Below are positions 1 through 6,615 of a stretch of 7,418 nt of DNA, in pieces. The DNA lies in assembly GCA_003161195.1 (NCBI GenBank), contig PMOV01000065.1, positions 271 through 7,688 on the forward strand. Reading direction: 5' to 3'. The stretch's first letter is position 1. Each line of letters opens with the position of its first letter. A program made the translations under genes and the position numbers. Origin of the DNA: Acidobacteriota bacterium. Lineage in GTDB: Bacteria; Acidobacteriota; Terriglobia; Acidiferrales; UBA7541. The notes beneath the pieces are model-generated. The model searched no databases, was not told the origin of the DNA, and saw only the letters and a list, made by a program, of their open reading frames with translations.

Positions 1-743
1 GCACTGGGCGCCACGACTTGGCGTTCTCGGAAGCGGGCTTCGTCGTAGGCATAGGCAGCCTGCGCCAGATCCACGTCCTCGCGGCGGTTGCCGTGCTCCA
101 TTTTTTCCATGGTGGCGCGCGCTTGCTCGTAGCGTGCTTTGGCCGAGGCGATCTCTTCTGGGCGATAACCGACGTGCAGTTCATCCAACTTATGTTGGGC
201 GTTCTGTTGTTGCGCCAGCGCCACCTTCCAGGTCGCTTCGGCGGTATCGCGTTGCTGCTTGGAGACGAGGTCTTTCAAGGACAGCGCTTCATAACGATCG
301 AAATCCGTATGCGAGCGGATCTCCTCGGCTTTGGCTCGATCAAGGTCCGCCTGCGCTGCGTCGATGTCTTGCTGGCGATAGCCGTTTTTGCGCTGCTCGT
401 ATTCGGCGAGAGCGGCAGCGGCCGACGCGCGCGCTTCCGCAATTTCCTCGGGGCGATAACCGCGCGCAGCCTTTTCGGCGCTGGCTTTCGATTGCTCGAG
501 TGAGGCCTGCAGTTCCTTATCGTCAAACGTGAGCAGCACTTGCCCCGGCTGAACGCGGTCCCCTTCGCGCACCAACACTTTGTCGATGCGTCCGCCAACT
601 TTGGAGCCGACGCGGATGTTGCGCGCCTCCACAGTGCCGGAGCCTTGTAGTCCATCGTCCTTATGAAACCAGCCGGCGTAAATGGCGGTGGTTGCGACCA
701 ACGCGATCAGCACGACAATTGGAATGAGGCGTTTGCGGTTCAT
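1..743 (-). CDS. HlyD/YbhG-type membrane fusion (periplasmic adaptor) protein, 3' end outside window
   Basis: The frame is open from ATG at 743 to the left edge (247 residues visible, C-terminus missing). Residues 1-5 are basic and 6-23 form one hydrophobic segment, so the protein is probably an inner-membrane-anchored periplasmic adaptor. Residues about 36-78 are the first half of a biotinyl/lipoyl-like domain (GTVEA start, VREGDRVQPGQ turn), as in HlyD, EmrA and YbhG. Residues about 79-240 are a long Ala/Glu/Lys/Gln-rich helical hairpin, and the visible end (QVVAPS) is the usual return strand into the lipoyl domain. A G-Y/N-R-x-x-[ED]-[IV] motif occurs four times, at residues 95, 121, 192 and 218. 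The start is supported by GGGGAG nine bases upstream and by the ATGA overlap with the tetR-family gene before it, which suggests translational coupling. By analogy with cecR-ybhGFSR it should bridge an inner-membrane ABC exporter to an outer-membrane channel; substrate unknown. Family is secure, exact subfamily less so. Confidence 0.93.
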   Translation of the reverse strand, partial: MNRKRLIPIVVLIALVATTAIYAGWFHKDDGLQGSGTVEARNIRVGSKVGGRIDKVLVREGDRVQPGQVLLTFDDKELQASLEQSKASAEKAARGYRPEEIAEARASAAAALAEYEQRKNGYRQQDIDAAQADLDRAKAEEIRSHTDFDRYEALSLKDLVSKQQRDTAEATWKVALAQQQNAQHKLDELHVGYRPEEIASAKARYEQARATMEKMEHGNRREDVDLAQAAYAYDEARFRERQVVAPS

Positions 744-1399
744 AACGGATGACTCCCCGGGCTCGGACCCTGCCTATCGGACGATTCGCCTTCGTTGGGC
801 GAAAGAAGGCGCGGCGCCAAGCCGTGCCACAGCAAATCGAATGCCGTATGGATGCGCGCCGATAAGGAACCGTCACCGTACACGGACCAGAGGAGCAGCG
901 TGCCGAACACCATTTGCCGGAAGACGTTGGCGATATCGGAGGCCGGCAGGTCGCCGCGGATTTCGCCGCGCTGCTGCCCTAGCGCGATCAAGTCGGTCAT
1001 CAGCGCGAGGGCCCGAGCGTGATTCTCGCGCATCAGGTCACGCACAACGTTACCGGATAGATTGGCCTGCAGCAGCGCGCGGACGATGGAGGGATTACGC
1101 GCCGGCTCCGCGGTCATGTTCACGCCCAAGGCGCGCAAGAACGACGGCATGGGCTCCTGGTTCTGCCGCGCGAACTCGATGGCCGTCTGCAGCTTGGCCA
1201 GTTGCATGTCGCTAAACGCCGCCAGCAGGTGTTCTTTGCTGGGAAAATAGTTAAAGAAGGTGCCTTTGCCGACGTCGGCGGCTTCGGTGATGTCTTCGAC
1301 AGTGGTGTCGGCGAAGCCTTTGGCGGCAAAGAGGTCTAGCGCGGCGCGGAACAAGGACTCGCGAGTGGCAGCGCTACGCCTGGCGCGGCGAGTAGGCAC
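740..1399 (-). CDS. TetR/AcrR-family transcriptional repressor
   Basis: Encodes 219 aa, a typical TetR-family length. Residues about 10-60 are the conserved DNA-binding domain: a helix with AALDLFAAKGF, then the helix-turn-helix TTVEDITEAADVGKGTFFNYF (about 32-52) and the family's SKEHLL continuation. The rest is a variable helical ligand-binding and dimerisation domain whose inducer cannot be read from sequence. The start is GTG at 1399; there is no in-frame ATG before residue 64, which lies beyond the DNA-binding domain, and no strong Shine-Dalgarno is visible, so the exact start is slightly uncertain. The TGA stop overlaps the ATG of the downstream HlyD-type gene (ATGA). A palindrome at 1463-1479 overlapping the likely -10 suggests autorepression of the whole exporter operon. 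The arrangement resembles E. coli CecR upstream of ybhGFSR, but orthology is an inference. Confidence 0.95.
   Translation of the reverse strand: MPTRRARRSAATRESLFRAALDLFAAKGFADTTVEDITEAADVGKGTFFNYFPSKEHLLAAFSDMQLAKLQTAIEFARQNQEPMPSFLRALGVNMTAEPARNPSIVRALLQANLSGNVVRDLMRENHARALALMTDLIALGQQRGEIRGDLPASDIANVFRQMVFGTLLLWSVYGDGSLSARIHTAFDLLWHGLAPRLLSPNEGESSDRQGPSPGSHPL
753..758 (-). promoter_or_regulatory. Ribosome binding site of the HlyD-type gene
   Basis: On the minus strand GGGGAG lies nine bases before ATG 743, inside the 3' end of the tetR-family gene. It supports this start and lets the adaptor be translated by ribosomes finishing the repressor frame. Confidence 0.6.
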
Positions 1400-1462
1400 G
1401 TCTCGGGAGGATGCAGGAAGGGGATAAGGAGAAATTGTCAGAGTTTTTGACCTTCGACCATA

Positions 1463-1479
1463 AATGACTATAGGTCATT
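1463..1479 (-). promoter_or_regulatory. Probable TetR-family operator (inverted repeat)
   Basis: Two perfect 6-base arms, AATGAC and GTCATT, flank the 5-base spacer TATAG. The size and symmetry are those usual for operators bound by TetR-family dimers. It sits 64 bases upstream of the repressor's GTG and overlaps the outer bases of a TATAAT on the minus strand, so occupancy would block initiation. A further TGACC half-site lies at 1448-1452. Binding by the adjacent repressor is inferred. Confidence 0.6.
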
Positions 1480-1509
1480 ATAGCGCAAAAGCCAAATTGA
1501 GTGTGACAA
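1477..1509 (-). promoter_or_regulatory. Probable promoter of the tetR-hlyD operon
   Basis: The minus strand carries a perfect -10 TATAAT (1482 to 1477). The -35 is poor: GTCACA (1507-1502) leaves a 19-base spacer and TTGTCA (1509-1504) a 21-base spacer. Initiation near 1470 would give a leader of about 70 bases. The -10 is convincing, the -35 is not; overlap with the operator strengthens the assignment. Confidence 0.5.
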
Positions 1510-1515
1510 AGAAAG

Positions 1516-1539
1516 CACCCCGGAAGTAGCTCCGGGGTG
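1516..1539 (-). terminator. Intrinsic terminator of the SYLF gene, probably bidirectional
   Basis: A perfect 9-bp GC-rich stem (CACCCCGGA with TCCGGGGTG) closes a 6-base loop. On the minus strand it is followed by CTTTCTTT, and on the plus strand by TGTTTTC, so it could work both ways. It lies 47 bases past the stop of the SYLF gene and directly ahead of the tetR-family promoter, separating two co-directional units. Confidence 0.85.
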
Positions 1540-1586
1540 TTTTCACATCGACGAAATTAGGCCAGCGTATGGAACCGCAGGCCGAG

Positions 1587-2309
1587 TTACTCGCCGCGCA
1601 CGGCGGATTCAGACATGTTCTTGGGGGACCTGCGATCCAGGTAGGAAACGAGTTTCTCGGCAGGGGCCGGAACGGGAACCGCACCGTGAAACACGATGTC
1701 CTGAGCCTTGATCTTCTGCCCGTATAGGCGCTCATTGGCGTCGTTGTCGGGACGAACGGTGGAGCCTTCCAGCGAGATGCCGGCAAAGACACCGCGAGCG
1801 CGCGAGTAGCTAAGCACTTCGGCGCGGAGAGTCACGTCAGACTCCGCGGAAGCGCTGCGGCCCACCGGGCCAGCGGCTACCGAAGCGTCGCCGCCCAGCT
1901 TCACTTTGCTGTTTAGGATGGAATGCGCACCGCGGCCGTTCATAACCAGCAGCACGAAATCAGTGGCTTCGCCGCCGATCTGGAAGCCGAAGCTGCCGCC
2001 CTCGAGCGCCATCATCGTGGGAGCGCTCCACGGGCCGGCAAAATGTTCACCGGTGCGGCAGGTCATCACGCCGCGGCCGTAGCTGCCGCCGACGATGAAG
2101 GCCGCCTTGAGGACCGACGGGAACACAATGACGCATTCCGCTTTGTCCAACAGATCCTGCGGAATATCGTCGGGAATATCCATAATTTCTTTCATCACGC
2201 GGCCGGCATTTTCCACGCGGTCCGCCTCTTTTTCGTCATCCCTGGCCGACGAACGGACCGGCAGTCCCAGCATCAGTACGGCAAGACCTAACGCATAAAG
2301 TACTTTCAT
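1587..2309 (-). CDS. SYLF-domain (YSC84/DUF500 type) exported protein
   Basis: Encodes 240 aa from ATG 2309. The frame is open to 2351, but AGGAGA eight bases before ATG 2309 and a signal peptide beginning exactly there fix the start. Residues 1-22 are a Sec-type signal (MK, a hydrophobic core, then likely cleavage after SSA); there is no lipobox cysteine, so it should be a soluble or peripherally bound periplasmic protein. The rest follows the SYLF pattern: an amphipathic helix with IPDDIPQDLLDKA (45-57), the VIVFPSVLKAAFIVGGSYGRG region (60-80), a G-x-W-S-A-P stretch (92-97), an EGGSFGFQIGGEATDFVLLV core (103-122), and the late YSRARGVFAGISLEGS block. In eukaryotes SYLF domains bind phosphoinositides and actin; in bacteria the role is not established, and lipid binding is an inference. 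It is monocistronic, with its own terminator, and divergent from dacB. Confidence 0.92.
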   Translation of the reverse strand: MKVLYALGLAVLMLGLPVRSSARDDEKEADRVENAGRVMKEIMDIPDDIPQDLLDKAECVIVFPSVLKAAFIVGGSYGRGVMTCRTGEHFAGPWSAPTMMALEGGSFGFQIGGEATDFVLLVMNGRGAHSILNSKVKLGGDASVAAGPVGRSASAESDVTLRAEVLSYSRARGVFAGISLEGSTVRPDNDANERLYGQKIKAQDIVFHGAVPVPAPAEKLVSYLDRRSPKNMSESAVRGE

Positions 2310-2317
2310 AAACGCAT

Positions 2318-2323
2318 TCTCCT
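2318..2323 (-). promoter_or_regulatory. Ribosome binding site deciding the SYLF gene start
   Basis: AGGAGA lies eight bases before ATG 2309 on the minus strand. It favours this start over the longer open frame to 2351, whose extra 14 residues are charged and would mask the signal peptide. Confidence 0.8.
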
Positions 2324-2446
2324 CTTCTATTTTTGTGGGCCCGGATTGCATCGAAAATGGCTGGGCGGGCGACGATACGTGCTGTCCTGCACCAGAGACC
2401 GACTCGCCCCTTCTGGATTCTCGGACCCGGAAAAACCAGATGGGAA

Positions 2447-2475
2447 TCGAGCGGCTCCCGCTCTTCGACTATACT
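2447..2475 (+). promoter_or_regulatory. Possible promoter for the dacB-mutS2-dnaG operon
   Basis: TATACT at 2470-2475 is a good -10, but the matching -35 (TCGAGC, 2447-2452, 17-base spacer) is weak at about 3/6. A start near 2482 would leave about 60 bases before the preferred GTG start of dacB. The -10 shares bases with the minus-strand -10 of the SYLF gene. Confidence 0.35.
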
Positions 2476-2495
2476 TTCACAGTGCGGATTGTAAG
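2468..2495 (-). promoter_or_regulatory. Possible promoter for the SYLF gene
   Basis: The minus strand reads CTTACA (2495-2490), a 16-base spacer, then TATAGT (2473-2468). This would give a leader of about 150 bases before ATG 2309. The boxes match consensus at 4/6 and 5/6; the call rests only on that and on the divergent layout. Confidence 0.3.
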
Positions 2496-2544
2496 TCTCA
2501 GTGCTGGATGTCGGAATACCGTAGATGCGGTAGGTACTGTACTG

Positions 2545-4164
2545 GTGCGCTGTACCGCGCTGCTCGCGCTGGCGGCGGCTTTTTGCCCAGTGGGAGGGTT
2601 AGCGCAGGGGGGCGTTCGCAGCTCGGCACATTCCGCGTCGTCGCGGGGCCGAAATTCAGAAGCCGCGCCTTCGGCCGCCGAGAAGCGCTTTGCCGCGCGC
2701 GCGCAGCAGTTGCTCGATTCCGGAATCGCGGCACAGGGCCAATGGGGCGCGCTGGTAATGGATGCGGAAAGCGGCGCAATCCTTTACCAGCGCAACGCGG
2801 ACAAATATTTTGTCCCGGCGTCAAACATGAAGCTGTTGACGACGGCGCTGGCGCTGGAAAAGTTGGGCACGGACGCGCAGTTTCGTACAACCGTGGAGAC
2901 AAGTGGCGTGCTGTCTCCAGACGGCACGCTGTCCAGCGACTTGGTGCTCGTCGGGCGGGGCGACCCGAACCTCTCGAATCGCAAGTTTCCATTCGATGGC
3001 AAGGAAGAATTTGTCGGGCCGCCGGAAAGTGTGCTCGCGGAACTTGCGGATGCCGTGGTGGCCCGCGGCGTTAAGGCGGTTGCGGGAGACGTGGTGGGCG
3101 ATGACAGCTATTTCCCCCGCGAGCGTTATCCGAGTGGCTGGGAAGTGGACGATCTGGTGTGGGAATATGGCGCGGCGATCTCCGCGCTCGTCATCAACGA
3201 CAATACCGTCAAGCTTACGCTCGCGCCCGGTGCGATGCCGGGCGATCCCGTATATGCTGAGGTTTCACCTGCGACGCCGGATTTCGTGGTGGAAAACCGC
3301 GTCGTGACTTCTGGCGTCGACGAGCATCCCGATTTGCGGCTGACGCGTGAGCCTGGTGCTGCGCGGGTGGTAGTTAGCGGAACGCTGCCGGCGAAAGGCT
3401 CGGCGCGAAAATTGGTGCTGGCCGTTCAGGAGCCAGCACAGCACGCCGCCGCGTTGCTAAAATCGCTGCTGGAGGCCCGTGGCGTGAGTATTTACGGCGT
3501 GGCGAGGGCCAATCATGATCCCAGCGACGCAACCGACGATCGGGTGATATTGGCCGAACATAAATCCGTGCCGCTCGGCGAGTCCGTGAAGTTGGTGAAC
3601 AAGATTAGCCAGAATTTGCACACGGAAATTTATTTGCGCGCCGCCGCTCGCACGGACGGGATCTGGAAGACTCCGGAAGAATTGGCCGCGTTCCCGGAGA
3701 ATTTTTACGAGCAGGCGGGAATCGTTAAAGACGATGTAATCCAGTCGGATGGGTCCGGCTTATCGCGCCACGATCTGGTTACGCCCCGCGCGCTCGTGGC
3801 TATGCTTCGGTATGCGCAGCAGCGACCGTGGTTCGCCGCCTATTATGATTCGCTGCCGATAGCCGGCGTGGATGGCACGCTCGAAGACCGCATGAAGAAC
3901 ACTCCGGCGGCGGGGAGGGTGCACGCCAAGTCCGGCTCGCTGGAACACGTGCGAACGCGGTCGGGTTACGCAGAGACGGCAAGTGGCCGGCGACTGATTT
4001 TTTCGTTTATGGGTAATAATCAGGCCGGAAAAAGCCATGAGGCGACGGATGTGCTGGACGGCTTGTGTGTGGCGATGGCGGAGGAATGGGCAGCGGTGAC
4101 CCCGGCGCAAGCGGTAAAACCTGCGGCGCGGAAGCAGGGCAAAACGGCGCCGGCTGGTTTGTAA
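2545..4164 (+). CDS. dacB: D-alanyl-D-alanine carboxypeptidase/endopeptidase, PBP4 type
   Basis: A class C-type low-molecular-weight penicillin-binding protein that removes the terminal D-Ala from, and cleaves cross-links in, peptidoglycan in the periplasm. From GTG 2545 it is 539 aa, close to the family length. Residues about 3-20 form a signal peptide ending near GLA. The three active-site motifs are present in order: SNMK (Ser93, Lys96), SQN (355-357) and KSGS (Lys462; the common form is KTG). The large insert between the first two motifs is typical of PBP4, and SDGSGLSRH (401-409) is a conserved block before the third. The frame is open up to 2335, so ATG 2440 or GTG 2482 are other possible starts; I prefer GTG 2545 because it puts the signal peptide at the N-terminus and has AGGT nine bases upstream. 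It is followed after only 3 bases by mutS2, so the two are almost certainly cotranscribed. Function is secure; the start is not. Confidence 0.95.
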   Translation: MRCTALLALAAAFCPVGGLAQGGVRSSAHSASSRGRNSEAAPSAAEKRFAARAQQLLDSGIAAQGQWGALVMDAESGAILYQRNADKYFVPASNMKLLTTALALEKLGTDAQFRTTVETSGVLSPDGTLSSDLVLVGRGDPNLSNRKFPFDGKEEFVGPPESVLAELADAVVARGVKAVAGDVVGDDSYFPRERYPSGWEVDDLVWEYGAAISALVINDNTVKLTLAPGAMPGDPVYAEVSPATPDFVVENRVVTSGVDEHPDLRLTREPGAARVVVSGTLPAKGSARKLVLAVQEPAQHAAALLKSLLEARGVSIYGVARANHDPSDATDDRVILAEHKSVPLGESVKLVNKISQNLHTEIYLRAAARTDGIWKTPEELAAFPENFYEQAGIVKDDVIQSDGSGLSRHDLVTPRALVAMLRYAQQRPWFAAYYDSLPIAGVDGTLEDRMKNTPAAGRVHAKSGSLEHVRTRSGYAETASGRRLIFSFMGNNQAGKSHEATDVLDGLCVAMAEEWAAVTPAQAVKPAARKQGKTAPAGL

Positions 4165-4167
4165 GAC

Positions 4168-6606
4168 ATGTCGCGAACAGCGGAAGACATTCTCGAGTTT
4201 GACAAGCTGCGTGAGCTGCTGCGGCTGCGCACTACGTGTCTGCCCGGGCGCCGCTCCATCGATGCGCTGCAATTCAGCGTGGACCGAGGGGCGCTGGAAG
4301 CGGAGTTCGCGTTGATTCGCGAAGCGCGGGAATGGCTGCGCATGGGGCGTGAACTTGGTTTCGGGGCTTTGGCCGATCCGCGCAGCTGGCTTGAGAAAAT
4401 CGCGGGGCTGGGCGTGGTTCTGGAAGCCAAGGAACTGCTGGACGCGGCGACATTGCTGGAAACTGCCACCTGGCTGCGTCAGCAATTTCGCGAAGACACA
4501 ACAAAATTTCCGCTGCTGAGCGCCCGAGCCGCCGCCGTTACTGATTTCCGCGAGCTTAATGCCGCCATGCGCCGGTGCATTTTGCCGGATGGCGAGATCA
4601 GCGACGACGCTTCGCCGGCTTTGCGCCGTATTCGTGCCAATATCACGCAGACAAGGGAGGCGATCCAGAAGACGCTCAAACAGATTTTGCGTTCGCGTAA
4701 TGCAGAATCCGGCGAAGACTATGTTACGTTGCGCGGCGATCGTTTTGTCATTCCGGTGCGCGCAGAAAATCGCCGCAGTATTCCGGGCGTGATGCACGGT
4801 GCCAGCGCCACGGGGCAGACGGTGTTTCTCGAGCCGCTGGAAACCCTGGAAACCAATAATCAGCTGGTGCAGTTCACCGAGGATGAATCGGTGGAGATTT
4901 TGCGTATTCTCCGCGAGCTTACGGGGCGCCTGCAAGCCGTTCGGGGTTCGCTGGTCGCTGCGGCGGAGGTGGTCGCGCATCTCGACGGCGTTATGGCGCG
5001 CGCACGCTTTGCGCAGGATTTTGATGCTACCATGCCGGAGTTTTCGGAGGTCGCCGCAGCGGGGACGCAAGCTGAAGCTGCGGAGTTGCGCCTGGTGCGC
5101 GCCCGGCATCCGGTCCTGGAAGATAAACTGCGCCGCGAACAGCGCGAGATTGTGGCCATGACCCTCACGCTGGGCGGCGACGAACGCGTCCTGGTGATTA
5201 GCGGACCGAACACTGGCGGAAAAACCGTGGCGCTGAAGACTACCGGCCTCGCGACGCTCTCCGCGCAGTGCGCTATTCCCGTGGCCGCGGAACACGCGAT
5301 TTTGCCGCTTTTCGATCATGTGTTGGTCGATATCGGGGACGAACAGTCGATTGCCGCCGATCTCTCGACTTTTTCTTCGCACTTGCTGAACCTAAAGACG
5401 ATCTTGGCGACGGCAACAAATCGTTCGCTGGCGCTGCTTGACGAAATGGGCACGGGCACGGCTCCGGAAGAAGGCGCTGCCTTGGCCGTTGCCTTACTCG
5501 ATGATTTTCGCGCGAAGCATTGCATCGTGCTGGCCACCACGCATCATGATCGTCTGAAAGAGTACGCCTCCACCACGCCGGGCGTGGTGAACGCTGCGGT
5601 GGAGTTCGACGACGTAAATCTTCGTCCGACCTATCGTCTGATGGTGGGCGTGCCGGGTGGCTCGAGCGGCATCGCGATTGCCCAGCGACTGGGCATCTCC
5701 GATTCCATCATCGAACGCGCCCGCGCGTTACTGAGCCCCGAATCGCGAGAGGCCGCCGACCTGATCGCCTACTTGCACCGGAGCCGCGATGAACTCGACC
5801 GTATGACCCAGCAGATGGCGCTGGAACGCCGGCAGTTGGAGGAGGAGCGCGCGAAGCTGCGCTGCGAATGGGTGGAGCGCCAACAACGCCGTATTCGGGA
5901 ACTCGATGCCAAGTTCGCGGAGATGCAGAAACGCTTCGACGAAAACGTGGCGCGCGTGGTGGAAGCTGTCAAAGAGCGTGAATTGCGCACCACGCTCGAA
6001 AAAAACGCGCGGCGTAAGGTGCAAGAGGTTCGCAGCGAGGCGCGCGACGAATTAAACGCCGCCGTGGTACAAACGATTTCGGAATCACAAGCCGATCTGG
6101 GCGGCACGCTGGCGCCCCAGCAAGGGTTCACAGCGGACATGCTCCGCCCGGGCACCCGCATACAAGTCCGCGGCTTCAGCAAACCGGCGGTGCTGCGCCG
6201 CATCGACGGCGCCACTGCGGAGATTGAAGCCGGTCCTCTGCGCATGAAGATTGGCGTCGACGAAATTCTGTCGATAGCAGCGCCGCCCCCAGGTCAGGCG
6301 CGCGGAACCGTGCCCGCTACACTGCGCCATGTAACAGTTAGCGCTCCGTCGACGGGCGGTGCCACTGGTGAATTAAATGTCATCGGCATGCGTGTTGAAG
6401 AAGCCACCGAGCGGCTCGACAAATATCTCGACGAAGCCGCGCTGGCCAACCAGACTCGTGTCCGCATCATCCACGGCCACGGCACCGGCGCGCTGCGCAG
6501 GGGCATTGCCGAATTTCTGCGCGGTCACCCGCTGGTGGAGAGTTCATCGTTCGAGAGCGAAGAGCACGGCGGCCGCGCCATCACCGTCGTCGAGCTGCGC
6601 AGCTAA
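4168..6606 (+). CDS. mutS2: MutS2 / RqcU ATPase with C-terminal Smr domain
   Basis: Encodes 812 aa, full length for the family, with no MutS mismatch-recognition domain. Residues 1-330 are the lever/clamp core. The ABC-type ATPase carries Walker A GPNTGGKT (346-353), an STFSSHL signature and Walker B with DE at 425-426 (ALLDEMGTGTAPEEG). Residues about 536-634 are a charged coiled coil, 658-700 a small KOW-like beta domain, and 730-812 the Smr domain with HGHGTG at 769-774. The motif usually written LDLR/LDLH at the Smr entrance is LNVIG here (736-740). Known family roles are suppression of homologous recombination (H. pylori) and splitting of collided ribosomes (B. subtilis, as RqcU); which applies here is not visible. 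ATG 4168 follows the dacB stop after 3 bases without a strong Shine-Dalgarno, suggesting coupling by reinitiation. It is 9 bases from dnaG. Confidence 0.97.
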   Translation: MSRTAEDILEFDKLRELLRLRTTCLPGRRSIDALQFSVDRGALEAEFALIREAREWLRMGRELGFGALADPRSWLEKIAGLGVVLEAKELLDAATLLETATWLRQQFREDTTKFPLLSARAAAVTDFRELNAAMRRCILPDGEISDDASPALRRIRANITQTREAIQKTLKQILRSRNAESGEDYVTLRGDRFVIPVRAENRRSIPGVMHGASATGQTVFLEPLETLETNNQLVQFTEDESVEILRILRELTGRLQAVRGSLVAAAEVVAHLDGVMARARFAQDFDATMPEFSEVAAAGTQAEAAELRLVRARHPVLEDKLRREQREIVAMTLTLGGDERVLVISGPNTGGKTVALKTTGLATLSAQCAIPVAAEHAILPLFDHVLVDIGDEQSIAADLSTFSSHLLNLKTILATATNRSLALLDEMGTGTAPEEGAALAVALLDDFRAKHCIVLATTHHDRLKEYASTTPGVVNAAVEFDDVNLRPTYRLMVGVPGGSSGIAIAQRLGISDSIIERARALLSPESREAADLIAYLHRSRDELDRMTQQMALERRQLEEERAKLRCEWVERQQRRIRELDAKFAEMQKRFDENVARVVEAVKERELRTTLEKNARRKVQEVRSEARDELNAAVVQTISESQADLGGTLAPQQGFTADMLRPGTRIQVRGFSKPAVLRRIDGATAEIEAGPLRMKIGVDEILSIAAPPPGQARGTVPATLRHVTVSAPSTGGATGELNVIGMRVEEATERLDKYLDEAALANQTRVRIIHGHGTGALRRGIAEFLRGHPLVESSSFESEEHGGRAITVVELRS

Positions 6607-6615
6607 AATAACCTC

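Noticed and set aside
18..503. 161-residue plus-strand open frame at the left edge
   Set aside because: It is the complement of the HlyD-type coding sequence, which has a clear anchor, lipoyl half-domain and coiled coil. The hydrophobic look comes from reading Glu/Lys/Gln codons on the other strand.
682..1215. Plus-strand open frame opposite the TetR-family gene
   Set aside because: Arg- and Ala-rich with no domain; shadow of the repressor gene.
1478..1792. 104-residue minus-strand frame over the SYLF 3' end and terminator
   Set aside because: It runs through the terminator hairpin and the shifted frame of the SYLF gene, with no recognisable features.
2310..2351. 14-residue N-terminal extension of the SYLF protein
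   Set aside because: It would read through the ribosome binding site and place charged residues before the signal peptide.
2335..2544. N-terminal extension of DacB from 2335 or 2440
   Set aside because: It would put 35-70 non-conserved residues before the signal peptide and translate through a likely promoter; ATG 2440 is kept as a possible alternative.
2346..3074. 242-residue plus-strand open frame overlapping the start of dacB
   Set aside because: A Gly/Arg-rich shifted-frame shadow; the dacB frame here holds the SxxK motif.
3760..5382. 540-residue open frame on the minus strand, across the 3' part of dacB and the first half of mutS2
   Set aside because: It is antisense to two well-conserved genes with catalytic motifs in the plus frame. 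Its translation is rich in Arg, Gln and His, shows no recognisable domain, and is explained by codon bias in GC-rich DNA.
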